Part shown: positions 53,140-61,486 of the stretch, piece by piece
Layout of the letters: each line of letters starts with the position of its first letter
Position numbering within the stretch: the first letter of the stretch is position 1
Source of the DNA: Rhodothermia bacterium
GTDB lineage: Bacteria; Bacteroidota; Rhodothermia; Rhodothermales; UBA2364
Assembly: GCA_017303715.1 (NCBI GenBank)
Contig: JAFLBZ010000004.1
Location: forward strand, 130,887-194,886
DNA: 64,000 bases
Direction: 5' to 3'
Program-made: the position numbers and the translations under genes
The notes under the pieces: generated by a model
What the model saw: only the letters and a program-made list of their open reading frames with translations
The model's database searches: none
What the model was told of the DNA's origin: nothing

Positions 53140-54204
53140 CTAAACACCAAAACTGGTTCCGATGGCCTGCGCCGCACGCAGAACGGGATTTCCCATGGGT
53201 ACGGTGCGTGTTTTGTGGGCCACTTGGCCTAACGGAATGGTGGTAAAGTCATTATTTTGCAAAGCGACCATCACCCCAAACGTTTTATTGGAGACCAATT
53301 CGGCGGCATACGTTCCAAAAACCGTGGAGAGTACCCGGTCGGCAGGCGTAGGCGTACCACCACGTTGAATATGCCCCAAAATAGTGGTTCGGATCTCACT
53401 TTCGATTTCATTCTTAAGTCGAGCGGCCAAATAATTAGCAACGCCACCAAGCCGAATAGGGTCTGGGCTATCGCTAATCGTTTCTCGGACAATCAGCCCT
53501 TTATCTTGTTCAACAGCACCTTCAGCAACTGCAATAACGGTAAACCGACGTCCATCCCGTTCACGCATCTGACAACGTTCTACTATGGCTTGGATGTTAT
53601 AAGGGATTTCTGGAATCAGAATAATATCAGATCCACTGGCTACACCCGCATACAGGGTAATCCATCCGGCATATCGTCCCATTAATTCAACAATCAAAAC
53701 CCGATGGTGGCTTTGGGCAGTAGTATGAATCCGATCAAGGGCTTCTGTGGCAATAGAAACAGCAGTGTCAAACCCGAATGTCTGATCCGTTCCCATTAAG
53801 TCGTTGTCAATTGTTTTGGGAATGCCGAGAATGTTTATTCCTTTACGGTATAGTCCTTCTGCGATCGTCATAGAGCCATCACCTCCCAAGACAACAACGG
53901 CATCTAACCCCAAATCTTGGTAATAGGCCAAGACTTCATCGGAGACATCAGTATTATTTCGCCTAAAGTACTTAAAAGGATTTGCTTTGTTGCTGGTTCC
54001 TAAAATGGTTCCACCTTCGTCTTGAATCCCAGCTACTGCCCGCAAAGTGAGTGGAATGGTTCGACGCTCGATCATGCCTTCAAAACCATCTTCAAATCCG
54101 ATGATTTCGGCATCATGTTGTAAAATAAGGGATTTACAAACGGCGCGTAATACGGCATTGAGTCCCGGACAATCGCCGCCACCGGTTAAGATTCCAACTT
54201 TCAT
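53140..54204 (-). CDS. pfkA: 6-phosphofructokinase
   Basis: 354 aa. MKVGILTGGGDCPGLNAVLR at the N terminus, then VVLGGDGSMTIAEGL (about 102-116), ILGIPKTIDNDLMGTDQTF (about 127-145) with the catalytic TIDND, VELMGRYAGWITLYAG and LGHIQRGGTPTPADR. The position that decides ATP versus pyrophosphate carries Gly (GGDGS), as in ATP enzymes, while the neighbouring position is Lys (PKTIDND), as in pyrophosphate enzymes. This is the mixed group-III pattern known from actinobacterial ATP-dependent PFKs. So ATP use is more likely than PPi use. Stands alone, convergent with glmM. Confidence 0.94.
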   Translation of the reverse strand: MKVGILTGGGDCPGLNAVLRAVCKSLILQHDAEIIGFEDGFEGMIERRTIPLTLRAVAGIQDEGGTILGTSNKANPFKYFRRNNTDVSDEVLAYYQDLGLDAVVVLGGDGSMTIAEGLYRKGINILGIPKTIDNDLMGTDQTFGFDTAVSIATEALDRIHTTAQSHHRVLIVELMGRYAGWITLYAGVASGSDIILIPEIPYNIQAIVERCQMRERDGRRFTVIAVAEGAVEQDKGLIVRETISDSPDPIRLGGVANYLAARLKNEIESEIRTTILGHIQRGGTPTPADRVLSTVFGTYAAELVSNKTFGVMVALQNNDFTTIPLGQVAHKTRTVPMGNPVLRAAQAIGTSFGV

Positions 54205-54314
54205 GAACTGTGTAAACTGATATATGAAAAGAAGGGGTAAAGAAAATCGAAAATAGGGTAATTAAGAACATACTGCAATGATTGCAACCAAGCCATGAGC
54301 GTGTTTCGCAAAAA

Positions 54315-55460
54315 TCAGACAACCGATGATTCGGTAAACCGGCTCAATACGGATTCGTAGTAGGCTTCATAATGCGGTACGATATTATCTATTTGGAAAA
54401 AAGCCGCGCGGTTAAGTGCATTTTGCGCAAACCGCTCATGGTGTTCGGGGTCTAAAATGGTTTTTACCGCTTCCTTCATACCTTCAATATCCCCAAGATC
54501 GCATAAAAAGCCCGTCTCGCCATGGATATTAAGTTCGGGCAGGCCACCAATATTGCTGGAAACAACGGGAACTCCACATGCCATCGCCTCTAAGGCAGCA
54601 AGACCAAAGGTTTCGGAACCACTGGGCATCAAAAAAACATCGGCAATAGAGAGAATTTCCTCAACTGGCTCTTGTTTTCCCAAAAAGCGCACATCACCAA
54701 ACACACCCAATTCACGCGCACGTGCCTCCGTTGGCAAGCGATCTGGCCCATCTCCCACCAACAACAACTTTAAACAATGTCCTTCACGGCGCAGCCTCGA
54801 AAACACTTCCACAACATCCGAAGCGCGTTTCACCTGCCGGAAGTTCGAAATATGCACCATCAATTTTTCGCCATTCGGGCAAATCGCCTTTTTAAAATGG
54901 TCTTTATTTTGCCGCCGAAACCGTTTTAAATCTACAAAATTGGGGATGACGGCAATTTCTTTTTGTACATCGAAGTTCCGAAATGTCTCTTGGCGCAAAT
55001 ATTCGGAAACCACCGTAATTCCGTCAGATTGATTGATCGAATACGTGACTACTGGCTCGAAGGATGGATCTTGCCCTACAATGGTGGCATCCGTACCATG
55101 CAATGTGGTGATAACAGGAATCGAAATACCTTGTGTGGCTAAAATTTGTCGAGCCAACACTGCACTTGTCGCATGAGGGATCGCATAATGCACATGCAGC
55201 AGGTCTAGCTGTTCAAACTGGACAACGTTGACCATCTTACTGGTCAGGGTAAGCGCATAAGAAGGATCTTCAAAAAGCGGATAAGAGAACCCATTAACCT
55301 CATGGAAATAAATGCGTTCAGCAAAATGATCTAATCGGAAAGGAGGAGCATACGAAATAAAATGGATTTCGTGACCTCTTGAAGCAAGGGATTTCCCCAA
55401 TTCGGTCGCAACAACGCCACTGCCGCCATAAGTAGGGTAACAAGTAATACCAATTTTCAT
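54315..55460 (-). CDS. bshA: N-acetyl-alpha-D-glucosaminyl L-malate synthase (bacillithiol synthesis)
   Basis: 381 aa GT4 glycosyltransferase. The start MKIGITCYPTYGGSGVVATE, the segment HEIHFISYAPPFRLDHFAER, and HVHYAIPHATSAVLARQI are highly typical of BshA; the C-terminal half has FLMPSGSETFGLAALEAMAC for UDP-GlcNAc binding (E-x7-E type). It joins GlcNAc to L-malate, the first step of bacillithiol, a low-molecular-weight thiol of Bacteroidota and Firmicutes. bshB and bshC are not in the window. The DinB-family protein at 35434 might be a bacillithiol transferase. Confidence 0.94.
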   Translation of the reverse strand: MKIGITCYPTYGGSGVVATELGKSLASRGHEIHFISYAPPFRLDHFAERIYFHEVNGFSYPLFEDPSYALTLTSKMVNVVQFEQLDLLHVHYAIPHATSAVLARQILATQGISIPVITTLHGTDATIVGQDPSFEPVVTYSINQSDGITVVSEYLRQETFRNFDVQKEIAVIPNFVDLKRFRRQNKDHFKKAICPNGEKLMVHISNFRQVKRASDVVEVFSRLRREGHCLKLLLVGDGPDRLPTEARARELGVFGDVRFLGKQEPVEEILSIADVFLMPSGSETFGLAALEAMACGVPVVSSNIGGLPELNIHGETGFLCDLGDIEGMKEAVKTILDPEHHERFAQNALNRAAFFQIDNIVPHYEAYYESVLSRFTESSVV

Positions 55461-55743
55461 GTTTAAAAGGCTTCACGGTGAGTATAACGGGCATTACACC
55501 AACAACATCGGTTAAAGTTGCGGATCGGAGCAAGTTGTTGCGCCAAAACGACGGACATTCTAATTGAAGACCGAATTTTAAGAGCCTTAAACAAGTCAAA
55601 AAGGCGCATCTCCCGCAAATTTTCGCCGAAACAAATCCAAAAAAGACGTAATATAATTGCTTATAATATTTGCCCTCTCGCGAAAGTACGCTATGAGGGT
55701 GTTTTTTTTAGCGTTTTAGGTTCATCGTTCACCCAGAAATAGC

Positions 55744-57207
55744 ATGAGTACCCCAATTAATGTTTTTGAACACATCATTTCCCTGAGCAAAAGAAGAGGG
55801 TTTATTTTCCAATCTTCAGAAATATATGGCGGTCTCGCCGCTACCTATGATTACGGACCATTAGGGGTGGAGCTAAAAAGAAACGTGATGAACCGCTGGT
55901 GGAGTGCGATGGTTCGGCAACACGATAACATTGAAGGGATTGATGCCGCTATCTTGATGCACGCAACCGTATGGAAAGCCTCTGGCCACGTTGACGCTTT
56001 TAACGACCCCTTGATTGACGATAAAGCATCGAAACGTCGTTATCGCGCAGATCAGTTGATCGAGAATCACATGGTCAAACTACAAAAGGACGGGAAGAAT
56101 GACCGTGCGGAAGCCGTTAATGAACGGTTTATCGCCGCATTAAATGCCCCTTCGGATGATGCCGTCTGTAAAGGACTATACGATATTATTCTAGAAGAAC
56201 AAATCAAAGCACCAGATTCAGGCGCATTTGATTGGACGGAGGTCAGGCAGTTCAACCTGATGTTCTCTACTCATGCAGGGCCTGTGGCGGATGCAGACTC
56301 AAAAATTTATTTGCGACCAGAAACCGCACAAGGGATTTTCGTGAACTTCCACAATGTCCGTGAAACCGCTCGCCAACAAATTCCCTTTGGTATTGCGCAG
56401 ATCGGGAAAGCATTCCGAAATGAAATTGTAGCGCGGCAGTTCATCTTTCGTATGCGCGAATTTGAACAAATGGAGATGCAGTATTTCCTCAAGCCCGGTG
56501 CGCAATTGGAAGCATACGAAGAATGGCGGTCAAAACGCTTGAAATGGCATCTGGATAACGGGATCCGACCGGAAAAATTACGCTGGCACGTCCATGAAAA
56601 ATTGGCGCACTATGCAGATGCCGCCGTAGATATCCAATACGAATTCCCCTTTGGGTGGAGTGAAGTGGAAGGGATTCATTCCCGTACTGACTACGACCTC
56701 CGACGCCATCAGGAGTTTTCCGGCAAAAATATGCACTACTCCGATCCTCAATCAGGCGAAAAATACATCCCTTATGTCGTAGAAACCTCTACTGGTCTCG
56801 ACCGAAATGTACTCATGCTGTTGTGTGAGGCGTACCGATCTGAAAAATTGGAAAACGGTGAAACCAGAGATGTACTCAAATTCCATCCGCGCATCGCGCC
56901 CATTACTGTTGCCATTTTACCTTTGGTCAAAAAAGATGGAATGCCAGAAGCCGCACACACCATAGAGGCAGAGTTACGGGATTTTTTCAATGTTTTCTAT
57001 GACGAAAAAGGGGCTATCGGTCGGCGCTATCGCAGAATGGACGAAGTAGGAACACCTTATTGCTTAACGGTGGATGGCCAAACCTTAGAAGACGGAACGG
57101 TGACCATTCGCGATCGAGATTCAATGCAGCAAGACAGAATCCACAAGGATAATATCTTACAGTACATCAAAGATAAAATTCAAAACTGGGCAAACACCAG
57201 TGCTTGA
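55744..57207 (+). CDS. glyQS: Glycyl-tRNA synthetase (single-chain type)
   Basis: 487 aa class II synthetase of the dimeric alpha2 type found in Bacteroidota, archaea and eukaryotes. KRRGFIFQSSEIYGGLAATY followed by DYGPLGVELKRN is the family's N terminus. Motif 2 lies in FGIAQIGKAFRNEI, with FRMREFEQMEMQYF; then YVVETSTGLDRNVLMLLCEA (motif 3), and a C-terminal anticodon-binding domain (PRIAPITVAILPLVKKDGM). Length is normal. A tRNA-Ala gene with its own promoter follows 94 bases later. Confidence 0.95.
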   Translation: MSTPINVFEHIISLSKRRGFIFQSSEIYGGLAATYDYGPLGVELKRNVMNRWWSAMVRQHDNIEGIDAAILMHATVWKASGHVDAFNDPLIDDKASKRRYRADQLIENHMVKLQKDGKNDRAEAVNERFIAALNAPSDDAVCKGLYDIILEEQIKAPDSGAFDWTEVRQFNLMFSTHAGPVADADSKIYLRPETAQGIFVNFHNVRETARQQIPFGIAQIGKAFRNEIVARQFIFRMREFEQMEMQYFLKPGAQLEAYEEWRSKRLKWHLDNGIRPEKLRWHVHEKLAHYADAAVDIQYEFPFGWSEVEGIHSRTDYDLRRHQEFSGKNMHYSDPQSGEKYIPYVVETSTGLDRNVLMLLCEAYRSEKLENGETRDVLKFHPRIAPITVAILPLVKKDGMPEAAHTIEAELRDFFNVFYDEKGAIGRRYRRMDEVGTPYCLTVDGQTLEDGTVTIRDRDSMQQDRIHKDNILQYIKDKIQNWANTSA

Positions 57208-57252
57208 GCAAAAGAAAATCTCGGTCAACTTTCTTTGAAGAGGAATTATCAC

Positions 57253-57282
57253 TTGACATCAGCCTTAGATAGCCATTATATT
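57253..57282 (+). promoter_or_regulatory. Sigma-70-like promoter for tRNA-Ala
   Basis: TTGACA at 57253-57258 and TATATT at 57277-57282, 18-base spacing; the expected start is a few bases before the tRNA at 57301. Confidence 0.55.
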
Positions 57283-57300
57283 GGTTTTCTAATTCTGGAT

Positions 57301-57373
57301 GGGGGTATAGCTCAGTTGGTAGAGCGCTACAATGGCATTGTAGAGGCCATCGGTTCGAATCCGTTTACCTCCA
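57301..57373 (+). tRNA. tRNA-Ala (anticodon GGC)
   Basis: 73 nt from GGGGGTA to the discriminator A (the CCA end is not encoded). Cloverleaf: acceptor GGGGGTA/TACCTCC, D arm GCTC-AGTTGGTA-GAGC, anticodon arm CTACA-ATGGCAT-TGTAG with anticodon GGC, T arm around GGTTCGAATCC with one mismatch. The acceptor has the G3-U70 wobble pair that identifies alanine tRNAs. Confidence 0.95.
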
Positions 57374-57378
57374 CGCAC

Positions 57379-57410
57379 AAAAGGGTCTGAAATTTCAGAC
57401 CCTTTTTTAT
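57379..57410 (+). terminator. Terminator after tRNA-Ala
   Basis: Self-complementary AAAAGGGTCTGAAA (57379-57392) with TTTCAGACCCTTTT (57393-57406), then more Ts. The fold gives a stem of about 11-12 bp with a short loop; strong intrinsic terminator six bases past the tRNA. Confidence 0.9.
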
Positions 57411-57526
57411 TTTATTCTGCAGATCAGCTTTAATTTTACAAAGGGGCGTTTTTTTAAAGCAAAAAAATACACATCTGACAATACGCTGTCACCCTATTTA
57501 CATATAGGATACACATATATTATCTT

Positions 57527-58594
57527 ATGGTCGTACCAGACAGCAAAAGAATGATCGAAGACAACAAAACAACAGCACCCCAAAAACGATGGGCCAATGT
57601 ACGCTTAGACGATGTTTTTAGCCCAACCTATGTTTATGCCTTTGTCAGTGGGATAAAGGGCATTTTCTTTGCTTGGGAGTTCACAGGCGGTGAAAGTGGG
57701 CATTTTTGGAGCATCGTCATCCAATTAGTAATGATCGAGCAATCATTAATCTTGGCCATTTTACGTGCAAAAAAATCGGATGACCTTACCCAAAAACGTG
57801 CATACATGCTTGTTTGGACTCTTATGGCGCTTTTTGTGGGCTTTGGGTGGTTCTATCAAGTGCAATACTTGGTTCAACAAACCACCGGAATGGAGATACC
57901 AGAGCGTTTTATCCAATTTTACCTTTCTACCCTCTCGGTTTTTGCTGCGATTTTGGGGTATATCCTTTTGGAAGGAATCAAGGTATTTGGAAATGCGGGG
58001 CAACGCGAACGATGGAAACGCGACATGTTCGCCCACCGAGCGGCGACAGTGCGGGCTGAAACAGAATGGCAAAGGGCAAATGCGGCCTTTCGGATCACCA
58101 AAGCGGAAATGTTTGCGGGTCGTATCGCAGGATTTTGGCTTTTGATCTGGATTTTTAGCAGAATGTTTGGTAACGAACAACGCCGTGCCTTGAGAAAAGG
58201 TGTTCAAAAATCGTATAAAGTAGCCTTTGGGCAATTACATGAAACCTTAGATTCCCCCAAAACCACTCATGAAAATACGCCGCCAGCCATCGGTGGGGAT
58301 AGCATCAGCAATGTAGCTTTGGCAGAACCTGAAGTTGCCATAACGCCCATAAAACACTTTTGTTTAAATCCTGATTGCACAAACGAAGTACCGCATCCAG
58401 ATAAACTTACCTGCAAGGGAGATGGGTACAGAAGATGCGAATCGGTGGTAAATCGGGCAATTAAGCGGGTTGCCATCGGGAATGGTTCTGGTCATGACTG
58501 GGATCTGTATGAAAAAGCGTGTGAACGAAACGAGGCACGGGTTAGGACTTTGACCGAAAAAGAAACCCATAAAATTATTCTGAGCAAACCATAA
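57527..58594 (+). CDS. Multi-pass membrane protein with C-terminal four-cysteine zinc-ribbon-like tail
   Basis: 355 aa, family not recognised. About four or five hydrophobic segments: FWSIVIQLVMIEQSLILAIL (about 65-84), AYMLVWTLMALFVGFGWFYQ (about 92-111), FYLSTLSVFAAILGYILLEG (about 130-149), and AGRIAGFWLLIWIFSRMF (about 196-213), with a positively charged region between (RERWKRDMFAHRAA). The C-terminal soluble tail holds FCLNPDCTNEV and LTCKGDGYRRCESV, a plausible zinc site (C-x4-C and C-x7-C). The next gene, an FtsK-like ATPase, follows after 12 bases. It sits directly downstream of a tRNA gene, a frequent integration locus. Confidence 0.75.
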   Translation: MVVPDSKRMIEDNKTTAPQKRWANVRLDDVFSPTYVYAFVSGIKGIFFAWEFTGGESGHFWSIVIQLVMIEQSLILAILRAKKSDDLTQKRAYMLVWTLMALFVGFGWFYQVQYLVQQTTGMEIPERFIQFYLSTLSVFAAILGYILLEGIKVFGNAGQRERWKRDMFAHRAATVRAETEWQRANAAFRITKAEMFAGRIAGFWLLIWIFSRMFGNEQRRALRKGVQKSYKVAFGQLHETLDSPKTTHENTPPAIGGDSISNVALAEPEVAITPIKHFCLNPDCTNEVPHPDKLTCKGDGYRRCESVVNRAIKRVAIGNGSGHDWDLYEKACERNEARVRTLTEKETHKIILSKP

Positions 58595-58606
58595 AGGAGG
58601 TTCTAT

Positions 58607-59812
58607 ATGCGACTCTCGATCCTATCCAGCGGTGCATTTTTAATTGTATCCATGATTTCCACCACCATCACTTCGATTATTACGGAATTTTGGTGGATAC
58701 CGGGCATGGTCGGTGGGGGCTTGTACCTTTGGTTATTCATTCGCAAACGGAATCCGAACGAAACTTCACCTTGGTTTGATGTGGGGCAGGATATTGGGGA
58801 TGTTTTGGATGAGCAAGACGTACACTATAACCACATTTTGGTGGATGAAGACAATCCAAATATGATTCGATTCCTGATCCAATGTCCGACGAATGGCGGA
58901 GCAAACTTTGAAACAGAGGTACTCTCCCTTTTATCTGCCTTTAGAATGCGGTTAGGCAATGCCAAGATCGAACTTAAACCAGACTATGATAACCGTGCAA
59001 TGGTGCTTCTGCTCCCACGTCCCGAAGGCCAACGAAAGAAAGTAAACCTCGAAGATGCACTTGAAGCAGTAAAAAAAGCAAAAGCCAAACTTCCGGTTTC
59101 ACTTGGGCTAACTAACGGTGGTAAGTATCCCGTATTAGACCTCGCTGAAATGCCTCATTTGTTGATTGCTGGCACTACTGGATCTGGGAAATCTGTGTTT
59201 TTATTGAACGTCTTGGTTTCGTGGCTAAGGTTCAGAAAACCACAACTCATTTTAATTAGCCCCAAACCAACCACATTTGCAGCTTTTAAATCGGTTGCAA
59301 CTGTTATTTCGGATGCAAATGAAGCAGTTCAGGCACTCCAAGCAATGGTAATTGAAATGCACCGACGCTACACCGTGCCAGGTTTACACCCTCCGATTGT
59401 CATCATGATAGATGAACTTGCACAACTAATGGTCGCTTCGGAGAAACCATTGCGATCTGCCACGGAACTTTGCTTGGTGCAACTGGCACAAATGGCGCGT
59501 GAAGCCTCCATACATTTGGTTCTGGCAACTCAAAGACCGAGTTCCGAAGTTATTACGGGGCTGATTCGGGACAATATTCCGGGTAGGATTTGTTTAAGGG
59601 TAGCGACGCCCTCCGCCAGTCGGATGATTTTGGGCGACCAACATGGCGACGGGTATAAATTAAGAGGCAACGGGCATGGCTATTATTTGCAAGGTGAGAA
59701 ATTGCTCGAATTTCAAGCCCCGATGGTCAGCGAGGAAGACGTAAACAAAGCCATTGCGACACCGCCCACCATTACTTCTATTCGATCTCGCAGTTATACA
59801 CAAGCGGCCTGA
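58607..59812 (+). CDS. Short FtsK/HerA-type ATPase with N-terminal membrane segment
   Basis: 401 aa, far shorter than the window's real FtsK. It starts with about two hydrophobic segments (LIVSMISTTITSIITEFWWI, then GMVGGGLYLWLFI), a small alpha/beta region, then a RecA motor: PHLLIAGTTGSGKSVFLLNV (Walker A, about 188-200), PPIVIMIDELAQLMV (Walker B, about 265-279) and HLVLATQRPSSEVITGLIRD (FtsK-type sensor block). It lacks the C-terminal gamma winged helix, and the usual VDPK motif is changed to ISPKPTTF. A very strong ribosome-binding site AAAGGAGG lies six bases before the ATG. Could be a DNA pump of a conjugative or defence module; unresolved. Confidence 0.8.
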   Translation: MRLSILSSGAFLIVSMISTTITSIITEFWWIPGMVGGGLYLWLFIRKRNPNETSPWFDVGQDIGDVLDEQDVHYNHILVDEDNPNMIRFLIQCPTNGGANFETEVLSLLSAFRMRLGNAKIELKPDYDNRAMVLLLPRPEGQRKKVNLEDALEAVKKAKAKLPVSLGLTNGGKYPVLDLAEMPHLLIAGTTGSGKSVFLLNVLVSWLRFRKPQLILISPKPTTFAAFKSVATVISDANEAVQALQAMVIEMHRRYTVPGLHPPIVIMIDELAQLMVASEKPLRSATELCLVQLAQMAREASIHLVLATQRPSSEVITGLIRDNIPGRICLRVATPSASRMILGDQHGDGYKLRGNGHGYYLQGEKLLEFQAPMVSEEDVNKAIATPPTITSIRSRSYTQAA

Positions 59813-59814
59813 AT

Positions 59815-61299
59815 TTAGTGTGCCCAAGTTGGAATTTTACCAAATTCAATTCCAAAAACCCACGTAATAATGGTATATGCAAACATTGATACCAAAAACG
59901 CAAAGAAAATATTCAGCCAGATGCCGGCCCGAATCATTTCCGTTACTTTAATATAGCCTGTACCATAAACAATGGCATTCGGTGGCGTTCCGACCGGCAT
60001 CATAAATCCCGTACTTGCGGCTATGGTTGCTGGAATGAGCAATAACAAGGGGTTTTCGCCCATTTGCATAGCAACAGGGCCTAACACCGGCAATAAGGTG
60101 GCTGCTAAAGCGGTATTACTTGTAAATTCAGTTAATACAATAGTAAGTACAACAATGGTAAAGAGCAATAAGAACATAGGTAGGACATTCAATGCGCCGA
60201 GGCTTGCCCCAATCCACTTCGCTAGGCCGGAAGTCCCAATCGCTTCTGCAAGGCTTAGACCGCCACCAAACAACAAAATCAATTCCCAAGGCAATTTTGT
60301 AGCAGATGGCCAATCCATCACAAACACACCTTTTTTCAAGTTCAGCGGTATTAAGAAGAGCAATACGCAGCCTGTTATTCCAATGCCAGCATCAGAAAGA
60401 AAGGGGGTTTTAATCCCTAACAATGGTTCAGACAAGGACTTAAACACCCACAAAAACGCTACCAAGAAAAAGGCAAGCCCAACCCATTTTTCTGCTGTGG
60501 TCATTTTGCCTAAACCCTTTTTTTCTCTCACCACCATCTCCTTTGCCCCTTCTATCTCTTTCATCTTTATGGGGAATACAATTCTCGTAAGGATCAATGT
60601 TACTATCGGAATTGAAACGACTACCATTGGCAAAACGGCTAACATCCATTGAACAAAACTTATTTGTATGCCATAGGTTTTGTTCATAAAACCTGCAAAA
60701 AACATATTTGGTGCAGTTCCGATGAGCGTTCCCAAACCGCCAATCGTCGAGGCATGTGCAATGGCCAACATCAAAACGATAACAAAATTCCGCTGATTTG
60801 GGTTTTCGCCCTCTTCGTACAACAGGCGCACTACCGATAATGCAATCGGAAGCATCATCATAGTAGTAGCGGTATTATTGATCCACATACTGATAAAAGC
60901 AGAGGAAATCATAAAACCGAAAATGAGCCTTTCCGGACTTGTCCCCACTGCTTGAATGATGGATAGTGCGATACGTTTATGCAAATTCCACTTTTCCATT
61001 GCCAAAGCAATAATAAATCCACCCATAAACATATAAACCACTGGATCGGCGTATGGTGCGGTTGCCTCATCTATTTTCAACACACCCATAAGCGGAAAAA
61101 GCACAATCGGCAAGAGTGAGGTTATGGGAATTGGAATGGCCTCCGTAATCCACCATGTTGCCATGAGAACGGCGGCAGATGCTGTATTCCACGCCGCTAC
61201 CGACATTCCTTCTGGCGCGGGTAATAACTGCATTATCATCATCAACATTGGCCCCAAAACCAATCCGACGAGTTGCCTTTTCTCAAATTTTGTTTCCAT
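59815..61299 (-). CDS. SLC13/DASS-family sodium:dicarboxylate symporter
   Basis: 494 aa, about twelve membrane segments. Both hallmark hairpin motifs of the divalent-anion:Na+ symporters are present: SMWINNTATTMMMLPIALSV (first SNT-type, here INNT, about 140-160) and FTSNTALAATLLPVLGPVAM (second SNTA, near 405). Also MPVGTPPNAIVYGTGYIKVT near the C terminus and GFIIALAMEKWNLHKRIALS. Imports C4-dicarboxylates, citrate or sulfate with sodium; substrate not decided. Ends two bases from the convergent short FtsK gene. Confidence 0.9.
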   Translation of the reverse strand: METKFEKRQLVGLVLGPMLMMIMQLLPAPEGMSVAAWNTASAAVLMATWWITEAIPIPITSLLPIVLFPLMGVLKIDEATAPYADPVVYMFMGGFIIALAMEKWNLHKRIALSIIQAVGTSPERLIFGFMISSAFISMWINNTATTMMMLPIALSVVRLLYEEGENPNQRNFVIVLMLAIAHASTIGGLGTLIGTAPNMFFAGFMNKTYGIQISFVQWMLAVLPMVVVSIPIVTLILTRIVFPIKMKEIEGAKEMVVREKKGLGKMTTAEKWVGLAFFLVAFLWVFKSLSEPLLGIKTPFLSDAGIGITGCVLLFLIPLNLKKGVFVMDWPSATKLPWELILLFGGGLSLAEAIGTSGLAKWIGASLGALNVLPMFLLLFTIVVLTIVLTEFTSNTALAATLLPVLGPVAMQMGENPLLLLIPATIAASTGFMMPVGTPPNAIVYGTGYIKVTEMIRAGIWLNIFFAFLVSMFAYTIITWVFGIEFGKIPTWAH

Positions 61300-61486
61300 A
61301 GTCTTATTGTTTTGAATTTAAATTCAATATACAGTTTCCCCGCCTACTTTCATTGGGAACAATCCTTTAATGGAAACTTTTAAGAGATGGTTTTTCTATA
61401 CCCACTAAATATCCATCAATTATAAGGGCCATCAACCTTATTTTAGTTAATTGTATCATTCATTTTGTCACAATCCATCATTCGTT

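Noticed and set aside
58607-59812. Short FtsK-like gene as a truncated duplicate of the window's ftsK
   Set aside because: It has its own N-terminal membrane segment, a different VDPK region, a strong ribosome-binding site and a dedicated partner gene, so it is a distinct gene rather than a fragment.
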